Below, piece after piece: positions 24,601 through 40,690 of a DNA stretch of 64,000 bases. The position numbers and the translations under genes were made by a program. Under the pieces are notes generated by a model that was not told the DNA's origin, did no database searches, and saw only the letters and a program-made list of their open reading frames with translations. Each line of letters begins with the position of its first letter. The first letter of the stretch is position 1. Source of the stretch: Anisus vortex (lineage: Eukaryota; Mollusca; Gastropoda; Planorbidae); NCBI GenBank assembly GCA_949126835.1, contig CASBPS010000031.1:544501-608500 (forward strand), read 5' to 3'.

Positions 24601-27600
24601 ACTATATTCAAACTATATTTCAACAAGATTTAACTATAATCAAACTATATTTCGACTATATAAACTTTATTTAACTATATTCCAACTATATTTCAACTAT
24701 ATTCAAACTATATTCAAAACTATATATAGTTTTATTCAAACTATATTCAAACAATATTTTAACTATATACAAACTATATTATGTCAACTATATTTAACTA
24801 TATTTAAACTATTTTTCAACTATATTAACTTTACTCTAAATATATTTTAACTATATTTAACTATATTCAAACTATATTTCGACTATATTCGAAATATATT
24901 TCAACTATATTTAACTATATTTAAACAATTTTTTAACTATATTTAACTATATTCAAAGTATATTAAGACTATTTTCAAACTGTAAATTATCTTAACTATA
25001 TTTAACTATTTTCAAAGTATATTAAGACTATTTTCAAACTATATTCAAACTATATTTAGACTATATTCAAACTATATTTCAACTATATGTAACTATATTC
25101 AAACTAAATTTTAACTATATTCAAACTAAATTTTAACTATATTTAACTATATTCAAACTATATTTCGACTATATTCAAACTATATTTCATCTATATTTAA
25201 CTATATTCAAACTATATTTTAACTATATTCAAACTAGATTTCGACAATATTAAAACTATAAAATATTTTAACAATATTTAACTATATTCAAACTATATTT
25301 AGACTTTATTCAAACTATATTCAAACTATATTTCGACTATATTTAAACTATATTTCAACTATATTTAGCTATATTCAAACTATATTTAACTATTCTCAAA
25401 CTATATTTCGACCATATTCAAACTATATTTTAACTATATTTAACTATATTTAGAGCGTATGAGAAATATTTAACTATATTCAAACTATATTAAAACTTTA
25501 TTTCAATTACATTTAACTATATTCAAACTATATTCAAACTATATTTCAACTATATTTTAAGTATATTCAAACTATATTTTAACTATATTTAACTATATTC
25601 AAACTATATTTTTTAACTATATTAAAACTATCCTTCAACTATATCTAACTATATTCAAACTATATTGCTACTATATTTAACATTATTTAAACTATATTTC
25701 AGTTATATTTAACTATATTCAAACTATATTTCAACTATATTTAACTATTTTGAAACTATATTTAACTATATTCAAAGTATATTTTAACTATATTCAAACT
25801 ATATTCAGACTATATTTCAAATATATTCAAACTATATTTAAACTATATTCAAACTATATTCAAAACTATACAATTATATTCAAACTATATTTCAACTATA
25901 TTTAACTATATTCAAACTATATTTTTACTCTATTCAAACTATATTTCAACTATATTTAACTATATTCAAACTATATTTCGACTATATTTAACTATCTTTA
26001 ACTCTATATTCAAACGATATTTCAACTATATTCAAACTATATTCAAAACTATATAACTATATTCAAACTATATTCAAACAATATTTCAACTATATACAAA
26101 CTATATTTCGACTATATTCAAACTATATTGTAACTATATTTAACTATTTTTGGAGCTTATGAGGAATATTTAACTATATTCAAACTATATTCAAACTATT
26201 TTAACTATATTCAAAGTATATTTCAACTATATTCAAACAATACTCAAACTATATTTCAACTATATTTAACTATATTCAAACTATGTTTTAACTTCATTTA
26301 ACTATATTCAAAACTATATAACTATATTTAAACTATATTCAAACAATATTTTAACTATATAAAACTATATGTCAACTATATTTAACTATATTCAAACTAT
26401 ATTTCAACTATATTAACTTTGTTCTAACTACATTTTAACTATATTTAACTATATTCAAACTATATTTCGACTATATTTAACTATATTTAACTATATTCAA
26501 ACTATATTTCAACTATACTAACTTTTTTCTAACTATATTTTAACTATATTTAACTATATTCAAACTATATTTCGACTATATTCAAACTATATTTAAAAGT
26601 ATACAACTATATTCAAACTATATTCAAACAATTTTTCAACTATATAAAAACTATATTTCAACTATATTTAACTATATTCAAACTATATTTCAACTAGATT
26701 TAACTATATTCAAACTATATTTTGACTATATTTAACTATATTTAACTATATTCAAACTATATTTCAACTATATTCAAACTATATTCAAAACTATATAACT
26801 ATATTCAAACTATATATTTAAACAATATTTCAACTATATACAAACTGTATGTCAACTATATTTAACTATATTCAAACTACATTTCGACTATATTTAACTA
26901 TATTTATCTATATTCAAACTATATTTAAACTATATTAACTTTATTCTAACTATATTTTAACTATATCTAACTATATTCAAACTATATTTCGACTATATTT
27001 AACTATCTTTAACTCGATATTCAAACGATATTTCAACTATTTTCAAACTATATTTCAAACTATATAACTATATTCAAACTATATTCAGACTAGATTTCAA
27101 CTATATTCAAACAATATTTTAATAATATTCAAACTCTATTCAAACTATATTTCATGTATATACAAACTATATTGCAACTATATATATCTATTTTAAAACT
27201 CTATTTAACTATATTCAAAGTATATTTCAACTATATTCAAACAATATTTAGACTCTATTTTAACTATATTTAAACTATATTTCAACTATAATCAAACTAT
27301 ATTCAAACTATATTTCAAGTTTATACAAACTGTATTTCAACTATATTCATAATATACTCAAACTAAATTTCAACTATATTTAACTATATTCAAACTATAT
27401 TTTAACTATATTTAACTATATTCAAACTATATTTCGACTTAATTAAACTATATTCAAACTATAATTCCACTATAATCAAACTATATTTAAACTATAATTC
27501 AAGTTTATACCAACTTTATTTCAACAATATTCATAATATACTCAAACTATATTTCAACTAGATTTAACTATAATCAAACTATATTTCGACTATATTTAAC

Positions 27601-29887
27601 TTTATTTAACTATATTCAAACTATATTTCAACTATATTCAAACTATATTCAAAACTATATAACTTTATTCAAACTATATTCAAACTATATTTCAACTATA
27701 TAAAACTATATGTCAACTATATTTAACTATATTCAAACTATATTTCGACTATATTTAACTATATTTAACTATATTTTAACTATATTTCAACTATATTAAC
27801 TTTTTTCTAACCTTATTTTAACTATATTTAATTATATTTAAACTTTATTTCTACTATATTCAAACTATATTTAAAAGTATACAACTATATTCAAACTATA
27901 TTCAAACAATATTACAAATATATACAAACTATATTTTAACTATTTTTAACTATATTCAAACTATATTTCAACTAGATTTAACTATATTCAAACTATATTT
28001 CAACTAAATTTAACTTTATTTAACTATATTCAAACTATATTTCAACTATATTCAAACTATATTCAAAACTATATAACTATATTCAAACTATATTCAAACA
28101 ATATTTCAACTATATTCAAACTATATTTAAAAGTATATTACTATATTCAAACAATATTTCAACTATATACAAACTATATTTCAATTATATTTAACTATAT
28201 TCAAACTATTTTTCAACAAGATTTAACTATAATCAAACTATATTTCTACTATATAAACTTTATTTAACTATATTCCAACTATATTTCAACTATATTCAAA
28301 CTATATTCAAAACTATATAACTTTATTCAAACTATATTCAAACAATATTTTAACTATATACAAACTATATTATGTCAACTATATTTAACTATATTCAAAC
28401 TATTTTTCAACTATATTAACTTTACTCTAAATATATTTTAACTATATTTAACTATATTCAAACTATATTTCGACTATATTCGAAATATATTTCAACTATA
28501 TTTAACTATATTCAAACAATTTTTTAACTATATTTAACTATATTCAAAGTATATTAAGACTATTTTCAAACTGTAAATTATCTTAACTATATTTAACTAT
28601 TTTCAAAGTATATTAAGACTATTTTCAAACTATATTCAAACTATATTTAGACTATATTCAAACTATATTTTAACTATATGTAACTATATTCAAACTAAAT
28701 TTTAACTATATTTAACTATATTCAAACTATATTTCGACTATATTCAAACTATATTTCATCTATATTTAACTATATTCAAACTATATTTCAACTATACTTA
28801 ACTATATTCAAACTAGATTTCGACAATATTAAAACTATAAAATATTTTAACAATATTTAACTATATTCAAACTATATTTAGACTTTATTCAAACTATATT
28901 CAAACTATATTTCGACTATATTTAAACTATATTTCAACTATATTTAGCTATATTCAAACTATATTTAACTATTCTCAAACTATATTTCGACCATATTCAA
29001 ACTATATTTTAACTATATTTAACTATATTTAGAGCGTATGAGAAATACTTAACTATATTCAAACTATATTAAAACTTTATTTCAATTACATTTAACTATA
29101 TTCAAACTATATTCAAACTATATTTCAACTATATTTTAAGTATATTCAAACTATATTTTAACTATATTTAACTATATTCAAACTATATTTTTTAACTATA
29201 TTAAAACTATACTTCAACTATATCTAACTATATTCAAACTATATTGCTACTATATTTAACATTATTTAAACTATATTTCAGTTATATTTAACTATATTCA
29301 AACTATATTTCAACTATATTTAACTATTTTTAAACTATATTTAACTATATTCAAAGTATATTTCAACTATATTCAAACTATATTCAGACTATATTTCAAA
29401 TATATTCAAACAATATTTAAACTATATTCAAACTATATTCAAAACAATACAATTATATTCAAACTATATTTCAACTATATTTAACTATATTCAAACTATA
29501 TTTTTACTCTATTATAACTATATTTCAACTATATTTAACTATATTCAAACTATATTTCGACTATATTTAACTATCTTTAACTCTATATTCAAGCGATATT
29601 TCAACTATATTCAAACTATATTCAAAACTATATAACTATATTCAAACTATATTCAAACAATATTTCAACTATATACAAACTATATTTCTACTATATTCAA
29701 ACTATATTGTAACTATATTTAACTATTTTTGGAGCTTATGAGGAATATTTAACTATATTCAAACTATATTCAAACTATTTTAACTATATTCAAAGTATAT
29801 TTCAACTATATTCAAACAATACTCAAACTATATTTCAACTATATTTAACTATATTCAAACTATGTTTTAACTTCATTTAACTATATT
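21625..29887 (+). repeat. Satellite block, second copy of the 9.1-kb tandem duplication
   Basis: Landmarks at 21625, 23560 and 27153 repeat the first block. The alignment with the first copy ends at 29887, after which the two sequences take different paths. This marks the duplication end. Almost no divergence is visible in the parts compared, so the event is very recent or is an assembly duplication. No gene is seen. Confidence 0.88.
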
Positions 29888-32800
29888 AAAACTATATTAC
29901 AACTATATCTAACTATATTCAAACTATATTTCAACTATATTTAACTATATTCAAACTATATTTCAACTATATTTAACTTTTTTGAAATATATTTAACTAT
30001 ATTCAAGTTATATTTTATAGATATTCAAACTATATTCAGACTATATTTCAACAATATTCAAACAATATTTTAACAATATTCAAACTCTATTTAAACTATA
30101 TTTCATGTATATACAAACTATATTGCAACTATATATATCTATTTTGAAACTATATTTAACTATATTCAAAGTATATTTCAACTATATTCAAACTATATTT
30201 GAACTCTATTTGAACTATATTCAAACTATATTTAAACTATAATCAAACTCTATTCAAACTATATTTCAAGTTTATACCAACTGTATTTCAACTATATTCA
30301 TAATATACTCAAACTATATTTCAACTATATTTAACTATATTCAAACTATATTTTAACTATATTTAACTTTATTCAATCTATATTTCGACTAAATTAAACT
30401 ATATTCAAACTACATTTCAACTATAATCAAACTATATTTAAACTATATTTCAAGTTTATACCAACTGTATTTCAACTATATTCATAATATACTCAAACTA
30501 TATTTCAACTAGATTTAACTATATTTAAACTATTTTTCGACTATATTTAACTTTATTTAACTATATTCAAACTATATTTCAACTATATTCAAACTATATT
30601 CAAAACTATATAACTATATTCAAACTATATTCAAACAATATTTCAACTATATAAAACTATATGTCAACTATATTTAACTATATTCAAACTATATTTAGAC
30701 TATATTAACTTTTTTTCTAACTACATTTTAACTATATTTAACTATATTCAAACTATATTTCGACTATATTTAACTATATTTAACTATATTCAAACTATAT
30801 TTCAACTATATTAACTTTTTTCTTACTATATTTTAACTATATTTAACTATATTCAAACTTTATTTCGACTATATTCAAACTATATTTAAAAGTATACAAC
30901 TATATTCAAACTATATTCAAACAATTTTTCAACTATATACAAACTATATTTCAACTATATTTAACTATATTCAAACTATATTTCAACTAGATTTAACTAT
31001 ATTCAATCTATATTTCGACTATATTTAACTATATTTAACTATATTCAAACTATATTTCAACTATATTCAAACTATATTCAAAACTATATAACTATATTCA
31101 AATTATATATTTAAACAATATTTCAACTATATACAAACTGTATGTCAACTATATTTAACTATATTCAAACTACATTTCGACTATATTTAACTATATTTAT
31201 CTATATTCAAACTATATTTAAACTATATTAACTTTATTCTAACTATATTTTAACTATATTTAACTATATTCAAACTATTTTTCGACTATATTTAACTATC
31301 TTTAACTCTATATTCAAACGATATTTTAACTATATTTAAACTATATTCCAAACTATATAACTATATTCAAACTATATTCAGACTATATTTCAACTATATT
31401 CAAACAATATTTTAACAATATTCAAACTCTATTCAAACTATATTTCATGTATATACAAACTATATTGCAACTATATATATCTATTTTAAAACTCTATTTA
31501 ACTATATTCAAAGTATATTTCAACTATATTCAAACAATATTTAGACTCTATTTTAACTAAACTCAAACTATATTTCAACTAGATTTAACTATATTCAAAC
31601 TATATTTCGACTATATAAAACTTTATTTAACTATATTTAAACTATATTTTAACTATATTCAAACTATATTCAAAACTATATAACTTTATTCAAACTATAT
31701 TCTAACTATATTTCAACTATATAAAACTATATGTCAACTATATTTAACTATATTCAAACTATATTTGGACTATATTTAACTATATTTAACTATATTTAAA
31801 CTATAATTCAACTATATTAACTTTTTTCTAACTATATTTTAACTATATTTAACTATATTCAAACTATATTTCGACTACATTTAACTATATTTAAAAGTAT
31901 ACAACTATATTCAAACTATATTCAAACAATATTTCAAATATATACAAACTATATGTCAACTATATTTAACTATATTCAAACTATATTTCAACTAGATTTA
32001 ACTATATTCAAACTATATTTCAACTACATTTATCTTTATTTAACTATATTCCAAATATATTTTAACCATATTCAAATTATATTCAAAACTATATAACTAT
32101 ATTCAAACTATATATTTAAACAATATTTCAACTATATACAAACTATATTGAAAAGTATACAACTATATTCAAACTATATTCAAAAAATATTTTAACTATA
32201 TACAAACTATATTTCAATTATATTTAAATATATTCAAACTATATTTCAACTAGATTTAACTATATTAAAACTATAATTCGACTATATAAACTTAATTTAA
32301 CTATATTCCAACTATATTTCAAGTATATTCAAACTATATTCAAAACTATATAACTTTATTCAAACTATATTCAAACAATATTTCAACTATATACAAACTA
32401 TATGTCAACTATATTTAACTATATTTAAACTATATTTCGACTATATTTAACTATATTTAACTATATTCAAACTATATTTCAACTATATTTAACTGTATTC
32501 AAACTATATTTTAACTATATTTAACTATATTCAAACTATATTTTGACTATATTCAAACTATATTTAAAAGTTTACAACTATATTCAAACTATATTTAAAC
32601 AAAATTTCAACTATAAACTAACTATATTTCAACTATATTTAACTATATTCAAACTATATTTCAACAAGATTTAACTATATTCAAACTACATTTCAACTAT
32701 AATCAAACTATATTTAAACTATATTTCAAGTTTATACCAACTGTATTTCAACTATATTCATAATATACTCAAACTATATTTCAACTAGATTTTACTATAT

Positions 32801-35800
32801 TTAAACTATTTTTCGACTATATTTAACTTTATTTAACTATATTCAAACTATATTCAAACAATATTTCAACTATATAAAACTATATGTCAACTATATTTAA
32901 CTATATTCAAACTATATTTCAACTATATTAACTTTTTTCTAACTACATTTTAACTATATTTAACTATATTCAAACTATATTTCGACTATATTTAACTATA
33001 TTTAACTATATTCAAACTATTTTTCAACTATATTAACTTTTTTCTAACTATATTTTAACTATATTTAACTATATTCAAACTATATTTCGACTATATTCAA
33101 ACTATATTTAAAAGTATACAACTATATTCAAACTATGTTCAAACAATTTTTCAACTATATACAAACTATATTTCAACTATATTTAACTATATTCAAACTA
33201 TATTTCAACTAGATTTAACTATATTCAAACAATATTTCGACTATATTTAACTATATTTAAATATATTCAAACTATATTTCAACTATATTCAAACTATATT
33301 CAAAACTATATAACTATATTTAAACTATATATTTAAACAATATTTTAACTATATACAAACTGTATGTCAACTATATTTAACTATATTCAAACTACATTTG
33401 GACTATATTTAACTATATTTATCTATATTCAAACTATTTTTAAACTATATTAACTTTATTCTAACTAAATTGTAACTATATTTAACTATATTCAAACTAT
33501 ATTTCGACTATATTTAACTATCTTTAACTCTATATTCAAACAATATTTTAACTATATTCAAACTATATTCCAAACTATATAACTATATTCAAACTATATT
33601 CAGACTATATTTCAACTATATTCAAACAATATTTTAACAATATTCAAACTCTATTTAAACTATATTTCATGTATATACAAACTATATTGCAACTATATAT
33701 ATCTATTTTGAAACTATATTTAACTATCTTTAACTCTATATTCAAACGATATTTCAACTATATTCAAACTATATTCAAACTATATTCAAACAATATTTCA
33801 ACTATATACAAACTATATTTCGACTATATTCAAACTATATTGTAACTATATTTAACTATTTTTGGAGCTTATGAGGAATATTTAACTATATTCAAACTAT
33901 ATTCAAACTATTTTAACTATATTCAAAGTATATTTCAACTATATTCAAACAATACTCAAACTTTATTTCAACTATATTTAACTATATTCAAACTATGTTT
34001 TAACTTCATTTAACTATATTAAAACTATATTACAACTATATCTAACTATATTCAAACTATATTTCAACTATATTTAACTATATTCAAACTATGTTTTAAC
34101 TTCATTTAACTATATTAAAACTATATTACAACTATATCTAACTATATTCAAACTATATTTCAACTATATTTAACTATATTCAAACTATATTTCAACTATA
34201 TTTAACTTTTTTGAAATATATTTAACTATATTCAAGTTATATTTTATAGATATTCAAACTATATTCAGACTATATTTCAACAATATTCAAACAATATTTT
34301 AACAATATTCAAACTCTATTTAAACTATATTTCATGTATTTACAAACTATATTGCAACTATATATATCTATTTTGAAACTATATTTAACTATATTCAAAG
34401 TATATTTCAACTATATTCAAACTATATTTGAACTCTATTTGAACTATATTCAAACTATATTTAAACTATAATCAAACTCTATTCAAACTATATTTCAAGT
34501 TTATACCAACTGTATTTCAACTATATTCATAATATACTCAAACTATATTTCAACTATATTTAACTATATTCAAACTATATTTTAACTATATTTAACTTTA
34601 TTCAATCTATATTTCGACTAAATTAAACTATATTCAAACTACATTTCAACTATAATCAAACTATATTTAAACTATATTTCAAGTTTATACCAACTGTATT
34701 TCAACTATATTCATAATATACTCAAACTATATTTCAACTAGATTTAACTATATTTAAACTATTTTTCGACTATATTTAACTTTATTTAACTATATTCAAA
34801 CTATATTTCAACTATATTCAAACTATATTCAAAACTATATAACTATATTCAAACTATATTCAAACAATATTTCAACTATATAAAACTATATGTCAACTAT
34901 ATTTAACTATATTCAAACTATATTTAGACTATATTAACTTTTTTCTAACTACATTTTAACTATATTTAACTATATTCAAACTATATTTCGACTATATTTA
35001 ACTATATTTAACTATATTCAAACTATATTTCAACTATATTAACTTTTTTCTTACTATATTTTAACTATATTTAACTATATTCAAACTTTATTTCGACTAT
35101 ATTCAAACTATATTTAAAAGTATACAACTATATTCAAACTATATTCAAACAATTTTTCAACTATATACAAACTATATTTCAACTATATTTAACTATATTC
35201 AAACTATATTTCAACTAGATTTAACTATATTCAATCTATATTTCGACTATATTTAACTATATTTAACTATATTCAAACTATATTTCAACTATATTCAAAC
35301 TATATTCAAAACTATATAACTATATTCAAATTATATATTTAAACAATATTTCAACTATATACAAACTGTATGTCAACTATATTTAACTATATTCAAACTA
35401 CATTTCGACTATATTTAACTATATTTATCTATATTCAAACTATATTTAAACTATATTAACTTTATTCTAACTATATTTTAACTATATTTAACTATATTCA
35501 AACTATTTTTCGACTATATTTAACTATCTTTAACTCTATATTCAAACGATATTTTAACTATATTCAAACTATATTCCAAACTATATAACTATATTCAAAC
35601 TATATTCAGACTATATTTCAACTATATTCAAACAATATTTTAACAATATTCAAACTCTATTCAAACTATATTTCATGTATATACAAACTATATTGCAACT
35701 ATATATATCTATTTTAAAACTCTATTTAACTATATTCAAAGTATATTTCAACTATATTCAAACAATATTTAGACTCTATTTTAACTAAACTCAAACTATA

Positions 35801-38800
35801 TTTCAACTAGATTTAACTATATTCAAACTATATTTCGACTATATAAAACTTTATTTAACTATATTTAAACTATATTTTAACTATATTCAAACTATATTCA
35901 AAACTATATAACTTTATTCAAACTATATTCTAACTATATTTCAACTATATAAAACTATATGTCAACTATATTTAACTATATTCAAACTATATTTGGACTA
36001 TATTTAACTATATTTAACTATATTTAAACTATAATTCAACTATATTAACTTTTTTCTAACTATATTTTAACTATATTTAACTATATTCAAACTATATTTC
36101 GACTACATTTAACTATATTTAAAAGTATACAACTATATTCAAACTATATTCAAACAATATTTCAAATATATACAAACTATATTTCAATTATATTTAAATA
36201 TATTCAAACTATATTTCAACTAGATTTAACTATATTAAAACTATATTTCGACTATATAAACTTAATTAACTATATTCCAACTATATTTCAAGTATATTCA
36301 AACTATATTCAAAACTATATAACTATATTCAAACTATATTCAAACAATATTTCAACTATATACAAACTATATTGAAAAGTATACAACTATATTCAAACTA
36401 TATTCAAAAAATATTTTAACTATATACAAAACTATATTTTAATTATATTTAAATATATTCAAACTATATTTCAACTAGATTTAACTATATTAAAACTATA
36501 ATTCGACTATATAAACTTAATTTAACTATATTCCAACTATATTTCAAGTATATTCAAACTATATTCAAAACTATATAACTTTATTCAAACTATATTCAAA
36601 CAATATTTCAACTATATACAAACTATATGTCAACTATATTTAACTATATTTAAACTATATTTCGACTATATTTAACTATATTTAACTATATTCAAACTAT
36701 ATTTCAACTATATTTAACTGTATTCAAACTATATTTTAACTATATTTAACTATATTCAAACTATATTTTGACTATATTCAAACTATATTTAAAAGTTTAC
36801 AACTATATTCAAACTATATTTAAACAAAATTTCAACTATAAACTAACTATATTTCAACTATATTTAACTATATTCAAACTATATTTCAACAAGATTTAAT
36901 ATATTCAAACTACATTTCAACTATAATCAAACTATATTTAAACTATATTTCAAGTTTATACCAACTGTATTTCAACTATATTTATAATATACTCAAACTA
37001 TATTTCAACTAGATTTTACTATATTTAAACTATTTTTCTACTATATTTAACTTTATTTAACTATATTCAAACTATATTCAAACAATATTTCAACTATATA
37101 AAACTATATGTCAACTATATTTCACTATAATCAAACTATATTTCAACTATATTAACTTTTTTCTAACTACATTTTAACTATATTTAACTATATTCAAACT
37201 ATATTTCGACTATATTTAACTATATTTAACTATATTCAAACTATTTTTCAACTATAATAACTTTTTTCTAACTATATTTTAACTATATTTAACTATATTC
37301 AAACTATATTTCGACTATATTCAAACTATATTTAAAAGTATACAACTATATTCAAACTATATTCAAACAATTTTTCAACTATATACAAACTATATTTCAA
37401 CTATATTTAACTATATTCAAACTATATTTCGACTATATTTAACTATATTTAACTATATTCAAACTATATTTCAACTAGATTTAACTATATTCAATCTATA
37501 TTTCGACTATATTTAACTATATTTAACTATATTCAAACTATATTTCAACTATATTCAAACTATATTCAAAACTATATAACTATATTCAAATTATATATTT
37601 AAACAATATTTCAACTATATACAAACTGTATGTCAACTATATTTAACTATATTCAAACTACATTTCGACTATATTTAACTATATTTATCTATATTCAAAC
37701 TATATTTAAACTATATTAACTTTATTCTAACTATATTTTAACTATATTTAACTATATTCAAACTATTTTTCGACTATATTTAACTATCTTTAACTCTATA
37801 TTCAAACGATATTTTAACTATATTCAAACTATATTCCAAACTATATAACTATATTCAAACTATATTCAGACTATATTTCAACTATATTCAAACAATATTT
37901 TAACAATATTCAAACTCTATTCAAACTATATTTCATGTATATACAAACTATATTGCAACTATATATATCTATTTTAAAACTCTATTTAACTATATTCAAA
38001 GTATATTTCAACTATATTCAAACAATATTTAGACTCTATTTTAACTAAACTCAAACTATATTTCAACTAGATTTAACTATATTCAAACTATATTTCGACT
38101 ATATAAAACTTTATTTAACTATATTTAAACTATATTTTAACTATATTCAAACTATATTCAAAACTATATAACTTTATTCAAACTATATTCTAACTATATT
38201 TCAACTATATAAAACTATATGTCAACTATATTTAACTATATTCAAACTATATTTGGACTATATTTAACTATATTTAACTATATTTAAACTATAATTCAAC
38301 TATATTAACTTTTTTCTAACTATATTTTAACTATATTTAACTATATTCAAACTATATTTCGACTACATTTAACTATATTTAAAAGTATACAACTATATTC
38401 AAACTATATTCAAACAATATTTCAAATATATACAAACTATATTTCAATTATATTTAAATATATTCAAACTATATTTCAACTAGATTTAACTATATTAAAA
38501 CTATATTTCGACTATATAAACTTAATTTAACTATATTCCAACTATATTTCAAGTATATTCAAACTATATTCAAAACTATATAACTATATTCAAACTATAT
38601 TCAAACAATATTTCAACTATATACAAACTATATTGAAAAGTATACAACTATATTCAAACTATATTCAAAAAATATTTTAACTATATACAAACTATATTTC
38701 AATTATATTTAAATATATTCAAACTATATTTCAACTAGATTTAACTATATTAAAACTATAATTCGACTATATAAACTTAATTTAACTATATTCCAACTAT

Positions 38801-40690
38801 ATTTCAAGTATATTCAAACTATATTCAAAACTATATAACTTTATTCAAACTATATTCAAACAATATTTCAACTATATACAAACTATATGTCAACTATATT
38901 TAACTATATTTAAACTATATTTCGACTATATTTAACTATATTTAACTATATTCAAACTATATTTCAACTATATTTAACTGTATTCAAACTATATTTTAAC
39001 TATATTTAACTATATTCAAACTATATTTTGACTATATTCAAACTATATTTAAAAGTTTACAACTATATTCAAACTATATTTAAACAAAATTTCAACTATA
39101 AACTAACTATATTTCAACTATATTTAACTATATTCAAACTATATTTCAACAAGATTTAACTATATTCAAACTACATTTCAACTATAATCAAACTATATTT
39201 AAACTATATTTCAAGTTTATACCAACTGTATTTCAACTATATTTATAATATACTCAAACTATATTTCAACTAGATTTTACTATATTTAAACTATTTTTCT
39301 ACTATATTTAACTTTATTTAACTATATTCAAACTATATTCAAACAATATTTCAACTATATAAAACTATATGTCAACTATATTTCACTATAATCAAACTAT
39401 ATTTCAACTATATTAACTTTTTTCTAACTACATTTTAACTATATTTAACTATATTCAAACTATATTTCGACTATATTTAACTATATTTAACTATATTCAA
39501 ACTATTTTTCAACTATAATAACTTTTTTCTAACTATATTTTAACTATATTTAACTATATTCAAACTATATTTCGACTATATTCAAACTATATTTAAAAGT
39601 ATACAACTATATTCAAACTATATTCAAACAATTTTTCAACTATATACAAACTATATTTCAACTATATTTAACTATATTCAAACTATATTTCGACTATATT
39701 TAACTATATTTAACTATATTCAAACTATATTTCAACTATATTCAAACTATATTCAAAACTATATAACTATATTTAAACTATATATTTAAACAATATTTTA
39801 ACTATATACAAACTGTATGTCAACTATATTTAACTATATTCAAACTACATTTCGACTATATTTAACTATATTTATCTATATTCAAACTATATTTAAACTA
39901 TATTAACTTTATTCTAACTATATTGTAACTATATTTAACTATATTCAAACTATATTTCGACTATATTTAACTATCTTTAACTCTATATTCAAACAATATT
40001 TTAACTATATTCAAACTATATTCCAAACTATATAACTATATTCAAACTATATTCAGACTATATTTAAACTATATTCAAACAATATTTTAACAATATTCAA
40101 ACTCTATTTAAACTATATTTCATGTATATACAAACTATATTGCAACTATATATATCTATTTTGAAACTTTATTTAACTATCTTTAACTCTATATTCAAAC
40201 GATATTTCAACTATATTCAAACTATATTCAAACTATATTCAAACAATATTTCAACTATATACAAACTATATTTCGACTATATTCAAACTATATTGTAACT
40301 ATATTTAACTATTTTTGGAGCTTATGAGGAATATTTAACTATATTAAAACTATATTCAAACTATTTTAACTATATTCAAAGTATATTTCAACTATATTCA
40401 AACAATACTCAAACTATATTTCAACTATATTTAACTATATTCAAACTATGTTTTAACTTCATTTAACTATATTAAAACTATATTACAACTATATCTAACT
40501 ATATTCAAACTATATTTCAACTATATTTAACTATATTCAAACTTTATTTCAACTATATTTAACTTTTTTGAAACTATATTTAACTATATTCAAGTTTTAT
40601 TTTATAGATATTCAAACTATATTCAGACTATATTTCAACAATATTCAAACAATATTTTAACAATATTCAAACTCTATTCAAACTATATTT
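29888..40690 (+). repeat. Satellite block with 4.23-kb and 2.26-kb nested duplications
   Basis: Landmarks at 30104, 31446, 33668, 34333, 35674, 37934 and 40121 show two nested patterns: 30104/34333 and 31446/35674 are offset by about 4,229 bp, and 35674/37934 by 2,260 bp. Differences of one or a few bases occur (for example CTTAATTAAC near 36262 against CTTAATTTAAC near 38521). A short direct repeat of about 100 bp at 33980-34180 probably marks a duplication junction. Variant B boxes lie at 33865 and 40318; variant A is absent. No gene is seen. Confidence 0.82.
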
